Shown piece by piece: positions 29,382-38,077 of a DNA stretch of 64,000 nucleotides. The DNA comes from Elioraea rosea (GTDB lineage Bacteria; Pseudomonadota; Alphaproteobacteria; Acetobacterales; Acetobacteraceae): positions 62,001 through 126,000 of the forward strand of contig NZ_VFAC01000005.1 of the NCBI RefSeq assembly GCF_007644105.1. The letters run 5' to 3'. A program made the position numbers and the translations under genes. Positions within the stretch are counted from its first letter, which is position 1; every line of letters begins with the position of its first letter. The notes beneath the pieces were generated by a model. That model was not told where the DNA came from and searched no databases. It worked only from the letters and a program-made list of their open reading frames with translations.

Positions 29382-29786
29382 ATGGCGCACACGCGGCTTC
29401 GCAAGTTCAACACGCGCGATGTGTACGGCCCGCAGGCGCTGGACAACGACGTGTGCATGGTTGTGCGCGCCGGCAACCACGTCTATCTGCGCGGCCAGAC
29501 GGGGTTCGATCTCGAGAACAATTTCGTCGGCGTGGGTGACCCGGCCGCGCAGACCGAGCAGGCGATGAAGAACGTGAAGGTGCTGCTCGAGGAGGCGGGC
29601 GCGAGGCTCGAGCATATCTGCCAGCTCCACATCTACCTGCTTGACCGGAACCACCGCAGCCTCGTCTATCCCGTGATCGGGCGGCACCTGAAGGGCGTGC
29701 ATCCGGTGATGACCGGGCTGATCATCGCGGGGCTGGCCATCCCCGAGATGCTCGTCGAGATCGACGTGACGGCGGTGATCGCCTGA
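29382..29786 (+). CDS. Rid family protein lacking the catalytic arginine
   Basis: This 134-residue Rid protein reads MAHTRLRKFNTRDVYGP, YLRGQTGFDLENNFVG, EQAMKNVKVLLEEAGARLEH and IAGLAIPEMLVEIDVTAVIA. The position of RidA Arg105 falls in HPVMTGLIIAGL, where a methionine stands, so canonical imine deaminase chemistry is doubtful. AGGGGAGGCGAC precedes ATG 29382. It is divergent from the DUF1028 gene across 151 nt and convergent with the M28 gene. Confidence 0.86.
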   Translation: MAHTRLRKFNTRDVYGPQALDNDVCMVVRAGNHVYLRGQTGFDLENNFVGVGDPAAQTEQAMKNVKVLLEEAGARLEHICQLHIYLLDRNHRSLVYPVIGRHLKGVHPVMTGLIIAGLAIPEMLVEIDVTAVIA

Positions 29787-29804
29787 ACGGTGCGGGCGCG
29801 GCGT

Positions 29805-31091
29805 TCAGCCGGCCGTGATGCGCGCTGCCTCCTCGGCCGCGAGCGCCGGCGGCAACGCGCGGTCGGCGCAGGCTGCGAGCAGGATCGCCGCGGTGACGGA
29901 TGCGGCCGTCTTGAGCTGATGCGGATGAACCTTGTCGCGCGTGTCGGCGCGCGTCAGCAGGAGCGACAGCGGGGTGGCCGGCCGCTCGAAACCGGCGCAG
30001 AGGCGGAACGCCGGAATGCCCGCGCGGAGGTAGTTCGCGTGGTCGGAGTTGCCCATGTAGCGCGGCGCGATGCCGAGGCCGAGGCCTGCAGGCGCAAGCG
30101 CCGCATGCAGGAACCCGGCGAGGCCAGGCACGCCGGAGGTGAGCGCGGTCAGCGCATCGTCGCCGGCCACGCTGTCGAGGTTGACGTTGAGCCTACGCCG
30201 GCGACGCTCGGCCTCCGGCATGGCGGCGAGATGCTCGGCAGAGCCCCACAGCGCCCATTCCTCGACCGTGAACAGCGCGACCTCGAGCCCATGCGCGAGC
30301 GTCGGCACGATTTCGGCGACAGCGCGGGCGGCAGCGAGCACGCAGGCAACCCCGGAGGCGTTGTCGATGGCGCTCTCCGCGAGATCATGCCCGTCATAGT
30401 GCGCCGACAGAACGATCAGCCCATCGCCGCGCCCGGCAATCGTGGCGAAGAGGTTCGTCGCCGTCTCGTCACGGAACGTGCCGCGGACGTGGAGTGTTAC
30501 CCTCGCGCCATCGAGCGCGGAGATCCTCGCCGCCGCCTCGTGGCTGATGCCTGCGCACGGGATATGGCCGGACGACCCGTCGCCGGAGGACCCGGTGACA
30601 GGCCCAGTGCCCGGGACGTGGTTGGCGATCAGGAAGCCCGCCGCACCTGCGGCGCGCGCGGCATCGTACTTCTTCCGCCGATGCACGTGGTCCCGCCCGA
30701 TCATGAACTCATGGCGGACGAGCACGATGGCGCCGCAGACCGCCTCGCCGGCGCGGGCGATGTCCTCAGGCGTTCCGCGCCCGCAATCGACGAGCCGCGC
30801 GCTGAGCCCTCCCTCCTCGGTTGCGGGCGAGCGCACGAGGGCCTGGGCTTCGAGCGTTGCACCTTCGGGCAGCACGACCTCCGCCGGCCCCCGCGACCAA
30901 CCGCGATAGCTCACCGTCTCGCGCCGTACCGGCGCGATGGCGGCAAGGCGATCGGCCAGCAGGTCGCGCGCCTTCGCCTCGCTTGCGGTTCCGGAGAAGC
31001 GGCCGCCGCAGTCGCAGATCGCGTGGAAGTCCTCCACGATCGTCGGATCCGCCCAGATGCGGCCGAGAACCGTCGCGAGCGCCTCGTTCAT
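29805..31091 (-). CDS. M28 family zinc peptidase with PA domain
   Basis: This 428-residue protein has a protease-associated insert (about residues 110-210, including AVCGAIVLVRHEFMIGR and GAAGFLIANHVPGTGP). The M28 zinc site follows: SAHYDGHDLAESAIDNASGV (His, Asp), the EE pair in FTVEEWALWGS, NLDSVAGDDAL (Asp) and DKVHPHQLKT (His). All ligands are present. M28 enzymes are aminopeptidases or carboxypeptidases. No signal peptide is seen from ATG 31091, so it probably acts on imported peptides in the cytosol. It is divergent from the M20 gene by 65 nt. Confidence 0.9.
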   Translation of the reverse strand: MNEALATVLGRIWADPTIVEDFHAICDCGGRFSGTASEAKARDLLADRLAAIAPVRRETVSYRGWSRGPAEVVLPEGATLEAQALVRSPATEEGGLSARLVDCGRGTPEDIARAGEAVCGAIVLVRHEFMIGRDHVHRRKKYDAARAAGAAGFLIANHVPGTGPVTGSSGDGSSGHIPCAGISHEAAARISALDGARVTLHVRGTFRDETATNLFATIAGRGDGLIVLSAHYDGHDLAESAIDNASGVACVLAAARAVAEIVPTLAHGLEVALFTVEEWALWGSAEHLAAMPEAERRRRRLNVNLDSVAGDDALTALTSGVPGLAGFLHAALAPAGLGLGIAPRYMGNSDHANYLRAGIPAFRLCAGFERPATPLSLLLTRADTRDKVHPHQLKTAASVTAAILLAACADRALPPALAAEEAARITAG

Positions 31092-31156
31092 GTCATGCCC
31101 CTGCCGTTCCTGACGGACGCAGCATGGCACCGGAAGCACGACAGAGGGAGAGACCA

Positions 31157-32326
31157 ATGACCGACCCGAAGACGCACGAAGCGGCGCTTGCGCCGCTCCT
31201 GCCCGAGATCCTCGCGATGACCGAGCGCGTCGTCTCGATCGACAGCGGCACCTACGACGCTGCCGGCGTCAATGCCGTGATCGACGTGTGGGCTGGCATG
31301 CTGAGCGGCATGGGCTTCACGGTGGAGCGCACGCCGCTTCCCGGCCGCGGCGACCAGATGACGGCGACGCTTTCGCTCGGCAACGGACCGCGGCTTCTCG
31401 TGCTGGGCCACGCCGACACGGTCTGGCCTGCCGGCACGGTGGCGCAATGGCCGTTCAAGCGGGACGGCGACCGGATCACAGGCCCCGGCGTCGGCGACAT
31501 GAAGACGAACGTCGTGATGGCGCTGCACACGATCCGCCATCTGCTCGGTGCCGGGCTGAAGGGCCTCGGCTCGATCACCGTGCTGATCGTGCCGGACGAG
31601 GAGATCGGCTCGCCGCAGAGCCGCGGCTGGATCGAAAGTCACGCGCGCGAAGCCGATCTCTGCCTCACCCTCGAGCCCTGCCGGCCGAATGGCGGCGTCG
31701 TCGTCGGCCGCGGCGCGGTGGGCGCGCTCTACGTCACGGCCACTGGGGTGACAGCGCATTGCGGCTCGTACCGCGAGATGGGCGCCTCGGCCGTCTCGGC
31801 GCTTGCGGCGCTGGTCGCCGAGTTCGAGGCCTTGACCGATGCGTCACGCGGGCTTGCCGCGACCGTCGGCATCTTCCGCGGCGGGGCGGCCCGCCAGGTG
31901 GTTCCGGGAGAGGCGGAAATCCATCTCGACCTGCGCGCGCCCGACAAGGCCGGTGCGGACGAGCTTCTCGCGAAGGCCCGCGCAATCGCCGAGCGCAAGC
32001 CGCAGGACGGGCGCGTCTCCGTCACCGTCACCGGCGGCTTCGGGCGCCCTCCCTTCCCGACGACGCCTGGCACGCGCTTGCTCTATTCCTGGGCCGAGGA
32101 GGCGTGCAAGGCGCTCGGTCAGCCGATCCACGAGGTGGTGGCGCGCGGCGGCTCGGATGGCAGCTTCGCGGCAGGGCTGGGCGTGCCGACGCTCGATGGG
32201 CTTGGCGCGGTCGCGCATGACACGTGCAGCCGGCGCGAGACGGTGGAGGTATCCTCCATCATCCCGCGCTCGGCCGTCATCGCGCACCTGATCGCGAGCG
32301 CAGCGGCCGGGCGCAAGCTGGCCTGA
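31157..32326 (+). CDS. M20 family metallopeptidase, glutamate carboxypeptidase-like
   Basis: This 389-residue protein resembles carboxypeptidase G2. Zinc-site segments are VLGHADTVWPAGT (His, Asp), GVGDMKTNVVMAL (Asp) and VPDEEIGSPQSR (Glu pair). A dimerisation domain follows (TGVTAHCGSYREMGASAV). The last ligand region is unusual: AVAHDTCSRRETVEV has Cys357 where the family normally has a His four residues before Glu, with His354 nearby. GAGGGAGAG precedes ATG 31157. It would release amino acids from N-acyl or peptide substrates. Confidence 0.9.
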   Translation: MTDPKTHEAALAPLLPEILAMTERVVSIDSGTYDAAGVNAVIDVWAGMLSGMGFTVERTPLPGRGDQMTATLSLGNGPRLLVLGHADTVWPAGTVAQWPFKRDGDRITGPGVGDMKTNVVMALHTIRHLLGAGLKGLGSITVLIVPDEEIGSPQSRGWIESHAREADLCLTLEPCRPNGGVVVGRGAVGALYVTATGVTAHCGSYREMGASAVSALAALVAEFEALTDASRGLAATVGIFRGGAARQVVPGEAEIHLDLRAPDKAGADELLAKARAIAERKPQDGRVSVTVTGGFGRPPFPTTPGTRLLYSWAEEACKALGQPIHEVVARGGSDGSFAAGLGVPTLDGLGAVAHDTCSRRETVEVSSIIPRSAVIAHLIASAAAGRKLA

Positions 32327-32342
32327 GGCCGCCGGCGCGCCG

Positions 32343-33794
32343 TTACGCGAAAGGCAGGGAGAGCGGCGCGATCTGGTCGCCGCTCCGCCCGGCGTAGTCG
32401 TGCTGACCACTGTCGCGCAGCATCTTTGCCTGGCTCTCGGCAAGGATGCCTGCCGCTTCGCTGACATCGAGCATCGTCGGGCTGCCGTCGGCCAGCACAT
32501 GCCGGCCGGCGACGAAGACATGCTTCACCGCACGGTCAGCCGCGTGGAACACGAGGCTGCGCAGAGGGTCGCGCGGCGGAACCATCTGCGGATGCGCGAG
32601 GTCGACGAGCACGACATCCGCCGCGGACCCGACTGCGAGGCGCCCCATGTCCGACCGCCCGAGCGCATCGGCGCCGCCCACCGTCGCTGCGTGGAACACC
32701 GCAGCCGTGTCGGCTGCGGTGATGTCGCGCGAGGCGTTGCGCGCGAGGATGATGGCAAGCCGCATCTCCTCGATGATGTTATGGGGCGCGACATCCGTCC
32801 CCATCGCCATGCGGACGCCGCGCGAGCGGTACTTGCCGAAATGCCTGAGGTGCTCGCCGTAGCGCGCGAATGGAGACGGGCAGTGCGCGACAGCGACGCC
32901 ATGCTCGGCCATCAGCGCAAGGTCCTGCGTCGTGTGCCAGCCGATCGAGGGATGCTCGTCGATGAAGATGGCGTGGCCGAGGATGGCGGTGGGGCCGAGA
33001 ATGCCGATCGAGGCGGCCCACTGGATCGGGGTCATGCCGTGGCGGCGCACCATCTCCCGCACCTCCACCACCGCCTGGGAGATGTGCGTGGTGAAGGGTC
33101 GGCCCTTCTCCTTGGCGAGTGCGGCCGAGTCGCGCAGCAGCCCTTCCTCGACCGTGTCGATCTGCGCCGGAAACACGATTCCGCGCAGCAGGCCCGAAGG
33201 GTCTGCCTCGGCCTCGTCCATCACCGACTGGGCGCGCTGGAACCCGCTGCGGCCGCGCGCCTCGTCCCAGTTCCAGGTGACGCTCTGCGGCGCCGTCATG
33301 CCCCACCGCGCGCTCGCATAGCCAGGCCCCACCCACACGCGGAGTCCGCTCTCGCGCATCACGTCCATCCAGCCATCGAACGGCGCGGTGAGATCGACCA
33401 CCGCCGTGACGCCCGCGCCCATGAGCTCCGCGTAGGCGAGTCGCATCGCCGCCTCGTTGCCTGCACGGTCGAGCCGGAACGCCTGGAGCCGTTCGAACAG
33501 GCCCGACATCTGCTGTTCAGGCACGCCGTGGTCCTCGCGCACGCCGCGATAGGCGGGCTCGGATGTCGGGTGCGTGTGCACGTTGACGAGACCGGGCATC
33601 ACGAGCATGCGCCGCGCGTCGATCACCGTCGCGCCATCGGGCGGCGGCGCATCGGTCGCCGGAGAGATCGAGGCAACCTTCCCGCCAGAGAGAAGCACAT
33701 CGACGTCACGCGCATAGACATGCCGCTTCGCGGCGGCATTCCACAGCACGGCCCAGGACGCGCCGCGAAGCAGTGTGGGGCTCGTGGCGATCAT
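32343..33794 (-). CDS. Amidohydrolase of the ATZ/TRZ type
   Basis: This 483-residue metal-dependent hydrolase has HTH in LVNVHTHPTSEP, His in FTTHISQAVVEV, His in ILGHAIFIDEHPS and Asp in MAMGTDVAPHNIIEE. These are the metal ligands of mononuclear amidohydrolases such as deaminases and chlorohydrolases. The N- and C-terminal beta-sandwich parts (VIDARRMLVMPG; GSAADVVLVDL) are present. The start is ATG 33794 with GGGAGACGAGAG upstream. The substrate is unknown, likely an N-heterocycle or guanidine compound. It is divergent from a second ATZ/TRZ gene across 89 nt. Confidence 0.9.
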   Translation of the reverse strand: MIATSPTLLRGASWAVLWNAAAKRHVYARDVDVLLSGGKVASISPATDAPPPDGATVIDARRMLVMPGLVNVHTHPTSEPAYRGVREDHGVPEQQMSGLFERLQAFRLDRAGNEAAMRLAYAELMGAGVTAVVDLTAPFDGWMDVMRESGLRVWVGPGYASARWGMTAPQSVTWNWDEARGRSGFQRAQSVMDEAEADPSGLLRGIVFPAQIDTVEEGLLRDSAALAKEKGRPFTTHISQAVVEVREMVRRHGMTPIQWAASIGILGPTAILGHAIFIDEHPSIGWHTTQDLALMAEHGVAVAHCPSPFARYGEHLRHFGKYRSRGVRMAMGTDVAPHNIIEEMRLAIILARNASRDITAADTAAVFHAATVGGADALGRSDMGRLAVGSAADVVLVDLAHPQMVPPRDPLRSLVFHAADRAVKHVFVAGRHVLADGSPTMLDVSEAAGILAESQAKMLRDSGQHDYAGRSGDQIAPLSLPFA

Positions 33795-33883
33795 CTCTCT
33801 CGTCTCCCGTGTTTGCGAAGCGACGCGATGATGCGACACTGACGACACGGGATCAATCCGGCAACAGGACGGACGCCGCGGCG

Positions 33884-35278
33884 ATGGACCTTCTGATCAC
33901 CGACACGCTGGTGGTGACCTGCGACGACGAGAGGCGGATCCTCGAGCGTGCTGCGGTGGCGATATCCGGAGACAGGATCGTAGCGATAGGCGATACGGAA
34001 ACGCTCCGGCGCAATTGGCCGCGCCACGAGGCCCTCAACGGACGCGGCCTTGCGGTTCTCCCGGGCTTCATCAATGCCCACACCCACACCATCCTCACCT
34101 CCCTTCGCGGAACCGTGGAGGACTGGGACGGCAACGCCGTCTACAGCTACATGTCGCCCATCTCCTATACGATGGACGATGGCGAGCGCGCGGTGATGGC
34201 CGAGCTCGGCTGCCTCGAGGCCATCCGCTCCGGCTGCACGACGCTCGTCGATCCGTTCCGGCATGTTCCAGCCTACGCGCGCCGCATGGCAGCGCCGGGG
34301 CTGCGCCTCTGGCTCTCGGAGAACTGCGCCGACATCGACACGCGCAGGATCCGCTTCGGCGAGTATGCCGTGGACGAGGCGTTCGGCCGCACGTTCCTCG
34401 ATCGCACCGTCGCCGGCATCGAGGCCTTCCATGGCACGGAGAACGGCCGCCTCCGCTGCCAGATCGCTGCACACGCGACCGACAATTGCAGCCCGGCGAT
34501 GCTTCGGTCGCTGCTCGACCTCGCCTCGAAGCACAACCTCACCCGCACCATCCACCTGGCGCAGGGAGCCGACGAGGTCGCCGCCGTACGCGCGATGCAT
34601 GGCTGCACGCCGGCGGAGTACCTTCATCGCGAGGGGTTCCTCGGCCCCGATCTCGTCGGTGCGCACTGGACGTTCTGCACTCGCTCCGACATCGAGCTTC
34701 TCGCGCGCACCCGCACGCAGATGGTGCATTGCCCGGCGAACTCCTCGCGTCGCGGCCCTCATCCCGTCCTGATCGGCCTGATCCGCGATGCCGGCATCAC
34801 GATCTCCCTCGGCACGGACAACATGACCGAGGACATGTTCCAGGCGATGAAGATCGGGCAGATCGTCCATCGCGGCGGGCGGGGTCGCGAAAAGGAGCTC
34901 GGCGTCACGCCGCAGCCGCAGGACACGCTCGACATGATCACGCGCAATGCCGCTGGCTCCGTCGGCGCCGCAGAGGAGATCGGCCAGGTCCGCCCGGGCA
35001 TGAAGGCCGACCTGACGCTGATCGACCTCAACCAGCCCGTGATGCGCCCGTTGATCCGGCCCGTTGCGAACCTGGTCCATTACGGCCACCCGGGGATCGT
35101 CCACTCCGTCCTGGTCGACGGCCAGTTCGTCATGCGCGACCGCCGGGTGCTGACGATCGACGAGCCAGCGCTCCTTGCCGAGGCGCAGGTGGTGACGCGG
35201 CGCGTGTGGGAGCGGATGATCGCGGCCAACCCCGACATCCCGCCGCCGCCCGGAGGCTTGCGCTGGTTCGATGCCTGA
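33884..35278 (+). CDS. Amidohydrolase of the ATZ/TRZ type, head of a three-gene operon
   Basis: This 464-residue protein has metal ligands in GFINAHTHTILTSLRG (HTH), RTIHLAQGADEV, GAHWTFCTRSDIELL and ISLGTDNMTEDMFQAM. HCPANSSRRGPHP fits the ATZ/TRZ HCP(x)SN position. It is only distantly similar to the divergent neighbour. Start ATG 33884 has a modest AGGACGG upstream. Its stop overlaps the PLP gene start by 8 nt, which in turn overlaps the deacylase gene, so the three products should act in one pathway. Confidence 0.9.
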   Translation: MDLLITDTLVVTCDDERRILERAAVAISGDRIVAIGDTETLRRNWPRHEALNGRGLAVLPGFINAHTHTILTSLRGTVEDWDGNAVYSYMSPISYTMDDGERAVMAELGCLEAIRSGCTTLVDPFRHVPAYARRMAAPGLRLWLSENCADIDTRRIRFGEYAVDEAFGRTFLDRTVAGIEAFHGTENGRLRCQIAAHATDNCSPAMLRSLLDLASKHNLTRTIHLAQGADEVAAVRAMHGCTPAEYLHREGFLGPDLVGAHWTFCTRSDIELLARTRTQMVHCPANSSRRGPHPVLIGLIRDAGITISLGTDNMTEDMFQAMKIGQIVHRGGRGREKELGVTPQPQDTLDMITRNAAGSVGAAEEIGQVRPGMKADLTLIDLNQPVMRPLIRPVANLVHYGHPGIVHSVLVDGQFVMRDRRVLTIDEPALLAEAQVVTRRVWERMIAANPDIPPPPGGLRWFDA

Positions 35279-36245
35279 GCCCGACCGCCCGACACCGCTC
35301 GACGCCGCGCCGCGACTCGCCGCCGCTCTCGGCCTCGCGCGGCTCTGGATCAAGCGGGAGGACCTCGCCGGCCTCGGCTTTGGCGGCAACAAGATCCGCC
35401 AGATACGCCTCATTCTCGCCGAGGCGAAGGCCGCCGGCGCCGACACGGTGATCACCACGGCGGCGAGCCAGTCGAATTTCTGCCGTGCGCTCGCCGGCTG
35501 CGCGGCGCGCGAAGGGCTTGCCTGCCATCTGCTTCTCCGCCGCGCCGGCGGAATGGAGATGCAGGGCAACCTGCTGCTCGACCACATCTTCGGTACGCAT
35601 ATATCGTGGACCGACGTGACAGACCCGTGGGACCCGGCGATCGAGGGCGAGCTTGAGGCCATCGCCGCAGCGGTTCGCGCCCGAGGAGGCACGCCGCATC
35701 TCGTTCGCCTACCTGGGAGAACCGCTGCGCTCGCTGCCTCCGCCTGGGCGCATGGCGCGGCGGAGCTTGCGGCAGACCTCGCGGCGGTGGATGCACGACC
35801 CGATGCGGTCGTCGTCGCCTGCGGGTCCGCGCTGACCGCCTGCGGCCTCGCGCTCGGCCTCACGCGGGCAGGGCTCTCGAGCCGCGTGGTCGGCGTCTCG
35901 GTGCAGCAGCCGCTCGCGCGCCTGCGCCCCTGGTGCGATGACGTGATCGCCCGCACCGCGGCGCTGCTCGGCTGGCTGCCCCGCGATGCGGCGGAGCGCC
36001 TCGTTCTGACGGAGGACCAGATCGCGCCTGGCTATGGCCGCGCGAGCGAGGCCTCGCGCGAGGCGGTGCTGCTCGCGGGTCGCACCGAGGGGCTCGTGCT
36101 TGACCCCGTGTACACGGGCAAGGCGCTCGCCGGCCTCGCGGCAACGGTCGGCAAGCTGGTCCCCAGCGGCGGCTCGGCCGTGCTGCTCCATTCCGGCGGT
36201 GCGCCGGGTCTGTTCCTCCATGCCTCGGAGATGGTGCCACGATGA
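35271..36245 (+). CDS. PLP-dependent D-cysteine desulfhydrase/ACC deaminase-like enzyme
   Basis: This 324-residue fold type II PLP enzyme has the cofactor lysine in GFGGNKIRQIRL (Lys41), the substrate loop TAASQSNFCRALAG, and the phosphate-binding turn ACGSALTACGLALGL. GYGRASEASREAV and DPVYTGKALAGL fit the D-cysteine desulfhydrase/ACC deaminase group. It would eliminate or deaminate a small amino acid, perhaps a product of the preceding amidohydrolase. The ATG lies inside the preceding gene end (8-nt overlap). Confidence 0.9.
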   Translation: MPEPDRPTPLDAAPRLAAALGLARLWIKREDLAGLGFGGNKIRQIRLILAEAKAAGADTVITTAASQSNFCRALAGCAAREGLACHLLLRRAGGMEMQGNLLLDHIFGTHISWTDVTDPWDPAIEGELEAIAAAVRARGGTPHLVRLPGRTAALAASAWAHGAAELAADLAAVDARPDAVVVACGSALTACGLALGLTRAGLSSRVVGVSVQQPLARLRPWCDDVIARTAALLGWLPRDAAERLVLTEDQIAPGYGRASEASREAVLLAGRTEGLVLDPVYTGKALAGLAATVGKLVPSGGSAVLLHSGGAPGLFLHASEMVPR

Positions 36246-37237
36246 GCGCGACGCTCGACCTCGATCTCGGCAGGCCCGGGCTGTGCCACGGCGCACTGCG
36301 TGTGGCGCATTCCGATGACCGCTCGGCCTATGGCGAGATCGTCATTCCCGTCGCCGCGGTCGTCGGCGGTGCGGGCCCGGCTGTCCTGCTCTCGGCCGGC
36401 ATCCATGGCGACGAGGCAGAGGGCCCGCTCGCGCTGATCCGGCTGATCCACGCGCTCGACCCGGCCGTGGTGGCGGGAACCGTCATCATCTCTCCGGTGA
36501 TGCACCATCCTGCGGTGAAGGCGAGCCGGCGCACGAGTCCGCTCGATGGCGGCAACCTCGCCCGCTGCTTCCCCGGCGACCCGCGCGGCTCGCTCACACA
36601 GCGCATTGCCGCGGCCATCTCGTCGCTGCTGCTTCCGCACGTCGAAGCCGTGCTCGACCTCCACGGCGGAGGCAGGACGCTCGAATACATCCCCTGCGCG
36701 TGGGGCAGGCTGAACCCCGAGCCGGCACTTGCTCGCCGGAGCCTCGAGGCGCTGAAGGCGCTGGGGCAGGAGCGAACCGTCGTCGTCGGGGCGACGGCCC
36801 ATGGCGGAACGTTGACCTCGGAGTCGATCGCGCAGGGCAAGGTGATCGCCGGAACCGAGATCGGCGGTGCAGGTGGCGTCACGCCGGACACCGTTGCCCA
36901 CGCAGAACGCGCTGCGCGCCGTTTCCTCGCGCATCTCGGTGTCCTGCCGCCCGAACCGCCGCTGCCGACGCGGCTGATGACGCTGAAGCCACCCCATTTC
37001 GTGCGCGCCCCAGGCCGCGGCCTGTTCGACCCAGCCGTCACCCTCGGCGACACGGTGCGGGCAGGCGACCCCGCCGGCACGCTCTACGACGCCGATCGGC
37101 CCTGGCGCACGCCGGAGGTGCTTCGCTTCGCGGCCGACGGACTCGTGGTCGCGCGCGGCGTGCCGGCGATGGTCGAACCCGGAGATGTCGTCGTGCACCT
37201 CGCCGAGGATACGGACGAAGCGGCGCTGCTTCCCTGA
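36242..37237 (+). CDS. Succinylglutamate desuccinylase/aspartoacylase family deacylase
   Basis: This 331-residue M14-related deacylase has the zinc motif AGIHGDEAEGPLALIRL (His55, Glu58), the substrate-binding GGNLARCFPGDPRGS and the second zinc His in LDLHGGGRTLEYI. A TEIGGAGG segment may carry the general base. The C-terminal domain has VRAPGRGLFDP and PAMVEPGDVVVHL. Relatives remove acyl groups from N-acyl amino acids; DoeB/EutE-type enzymes of ectoine breakdown are in this family. ATGA overlap with the PLP gene. It converges with the ABC operon with no spacer. Confidence 0.9.
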   Translation: MSATLDLDLGRPGLCHGALRVAHSDDRSAYGEIVIPVAAVVGGAGPAVLLSAGIHGDEAEGPLALIRLIHALDPAVVAGTVIISPVMHHPAVKASRRTSPLDGGNLARCFPGDPRGSLTQRIAAAISSLLLPHVEAVLDLHGGGRTLEYIPCAWGRLNPEPALARRSLEALKALGQERTVVVGATAHGGTLTSESIAQGKVIAGTEIGGAGGVTPDTVAHAERAARRFLAHLGVLPPEPPLPTRLMTLKPPHFVRAPGRGLFDPAVTLGDTVRAGDPAGTLYDADRPWRTPEVLRFAADGLVVARGVPAMVEPGDVVVHLAEDTDEAALLP

Positions 37238-38077
37238 TCAGCCCTTGAGCGCGCCGGCCATCAACCCCGCGACGATGCGCCTCTGCAGGACGAGCACGAG
37301 TGCAACCAGCGGCAGGGTGACGATGACGGAAGCGGCCATGATGCGCCCCCACGGAAGCTCGAACCGGCTCGCGCCGCTGATCAGCGCGATGGCAACGGGT
37401 ACGGTGCGCTGCTCGTCTGTCAGCGTGAAGGTCAAGGCGAAGAGGAACTCGTTCCAGGCGATCATGAAGGCAAGCACGCCCGTGGTCGCGAGCGCGGGCA
37501 TCAGGAGCGGGAGGTAGACGCGGGTGAGCACGACGAAGGGTGTCGCCCCGTCGAGCATCGCGGCCTCCTCGAGCTCGCGCGGCATGGCGCGGAGGAACCC
37601 GGTCATCACCCAGACGGTGAACGGAAGCGTCAGGATCATCGTCGCCAGGACCAGTCCGGCGAGCGTGTTGTAGAGGCCGAGCGTACGGATGAGCTCGAAC
37701 AGGCCGGAGAGCACGGCAACCTGCGGGAACATCGAGACCGAAAGGATGCCTGCGAGCAGGAACCCGCGGCCGCGGAACCGCACACGGCCGAGCGCGTAGG
37801 CGGCAGGCAGGGCCAGGATGAGCGAGAGGGCGACGACCGCACCCGAAACGATCACCGAGTTGAGGATGTTGCGCGCGAAGGGTGCTTCGCGAAACACGGC
37901 GGCGTAGTTGTCGAAGGTCACCGAGCTCGGCAGGAGTGGCCCGCCGAGCTGATCGCCAGGCTTGATGGACGAGAGAATGGCCCAAGCGAAGGGGAACACC
38001 GTGTAGAGAACGAGCGCTGCGACGAGGAGGCCGAAGAGGGCGCGGCCGAGCGCGGCACGTGACCGTCGGCGCATCAC
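37238..38077 (-). CDS. Carbohydrate ABC transporter permease, MalG type
   Basis: This 279-residue permease has six hydrophobic segments and the MalG-type EAA loop ELEEAAMLDGATPFVVLTRV (20 residues), then YLPLLMPALATTGVLAF. TLTDEQRTVPVAIALISG fits the P3-P4 region of sugar permeases. It is the last gene of a minus-strand set: binding protein, MalF type, MalG type. No ATPase follows. Confidence 0.93.
   Translation of the reverse strand: MMRRRSRAALGRALFGLLVAALVLYTVFPFAWAILSSIKPGDQLGGPLLPSSVTFDNYAAVFREAPFARNILNSVIVSGAVVALSLILALPAAYALGRVRFRGRGFLLAGILSVSMFPQVAVLSGLFELIRTLGLYNTLAGLVLATMILTLPFTVWVMTGFLRAMPRELEEAAMLDGATPFVVLTRVYLPLLMPALATTGVLAFMIAWNEFLFALTFTLTDEQRTVPVAIALISGASRFELPWGRIMAASVIVTLPLVALVLVLQRRIVAGLMAGALKG

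Noticed and set aside
29382-29786. Longer Rid reading frame starting at 28584
   Set aside because: The upstream 266 codons are antisense to the DUF1028 gene; the conserved Rid start with a ribosome site is at 29382.
33791-35956. 721-codon open frame on the minus strand
   Set aside because: Antisense to the amidohydrolase and PLP lyase genes, low-complexity Arg/Ala content, no motif.
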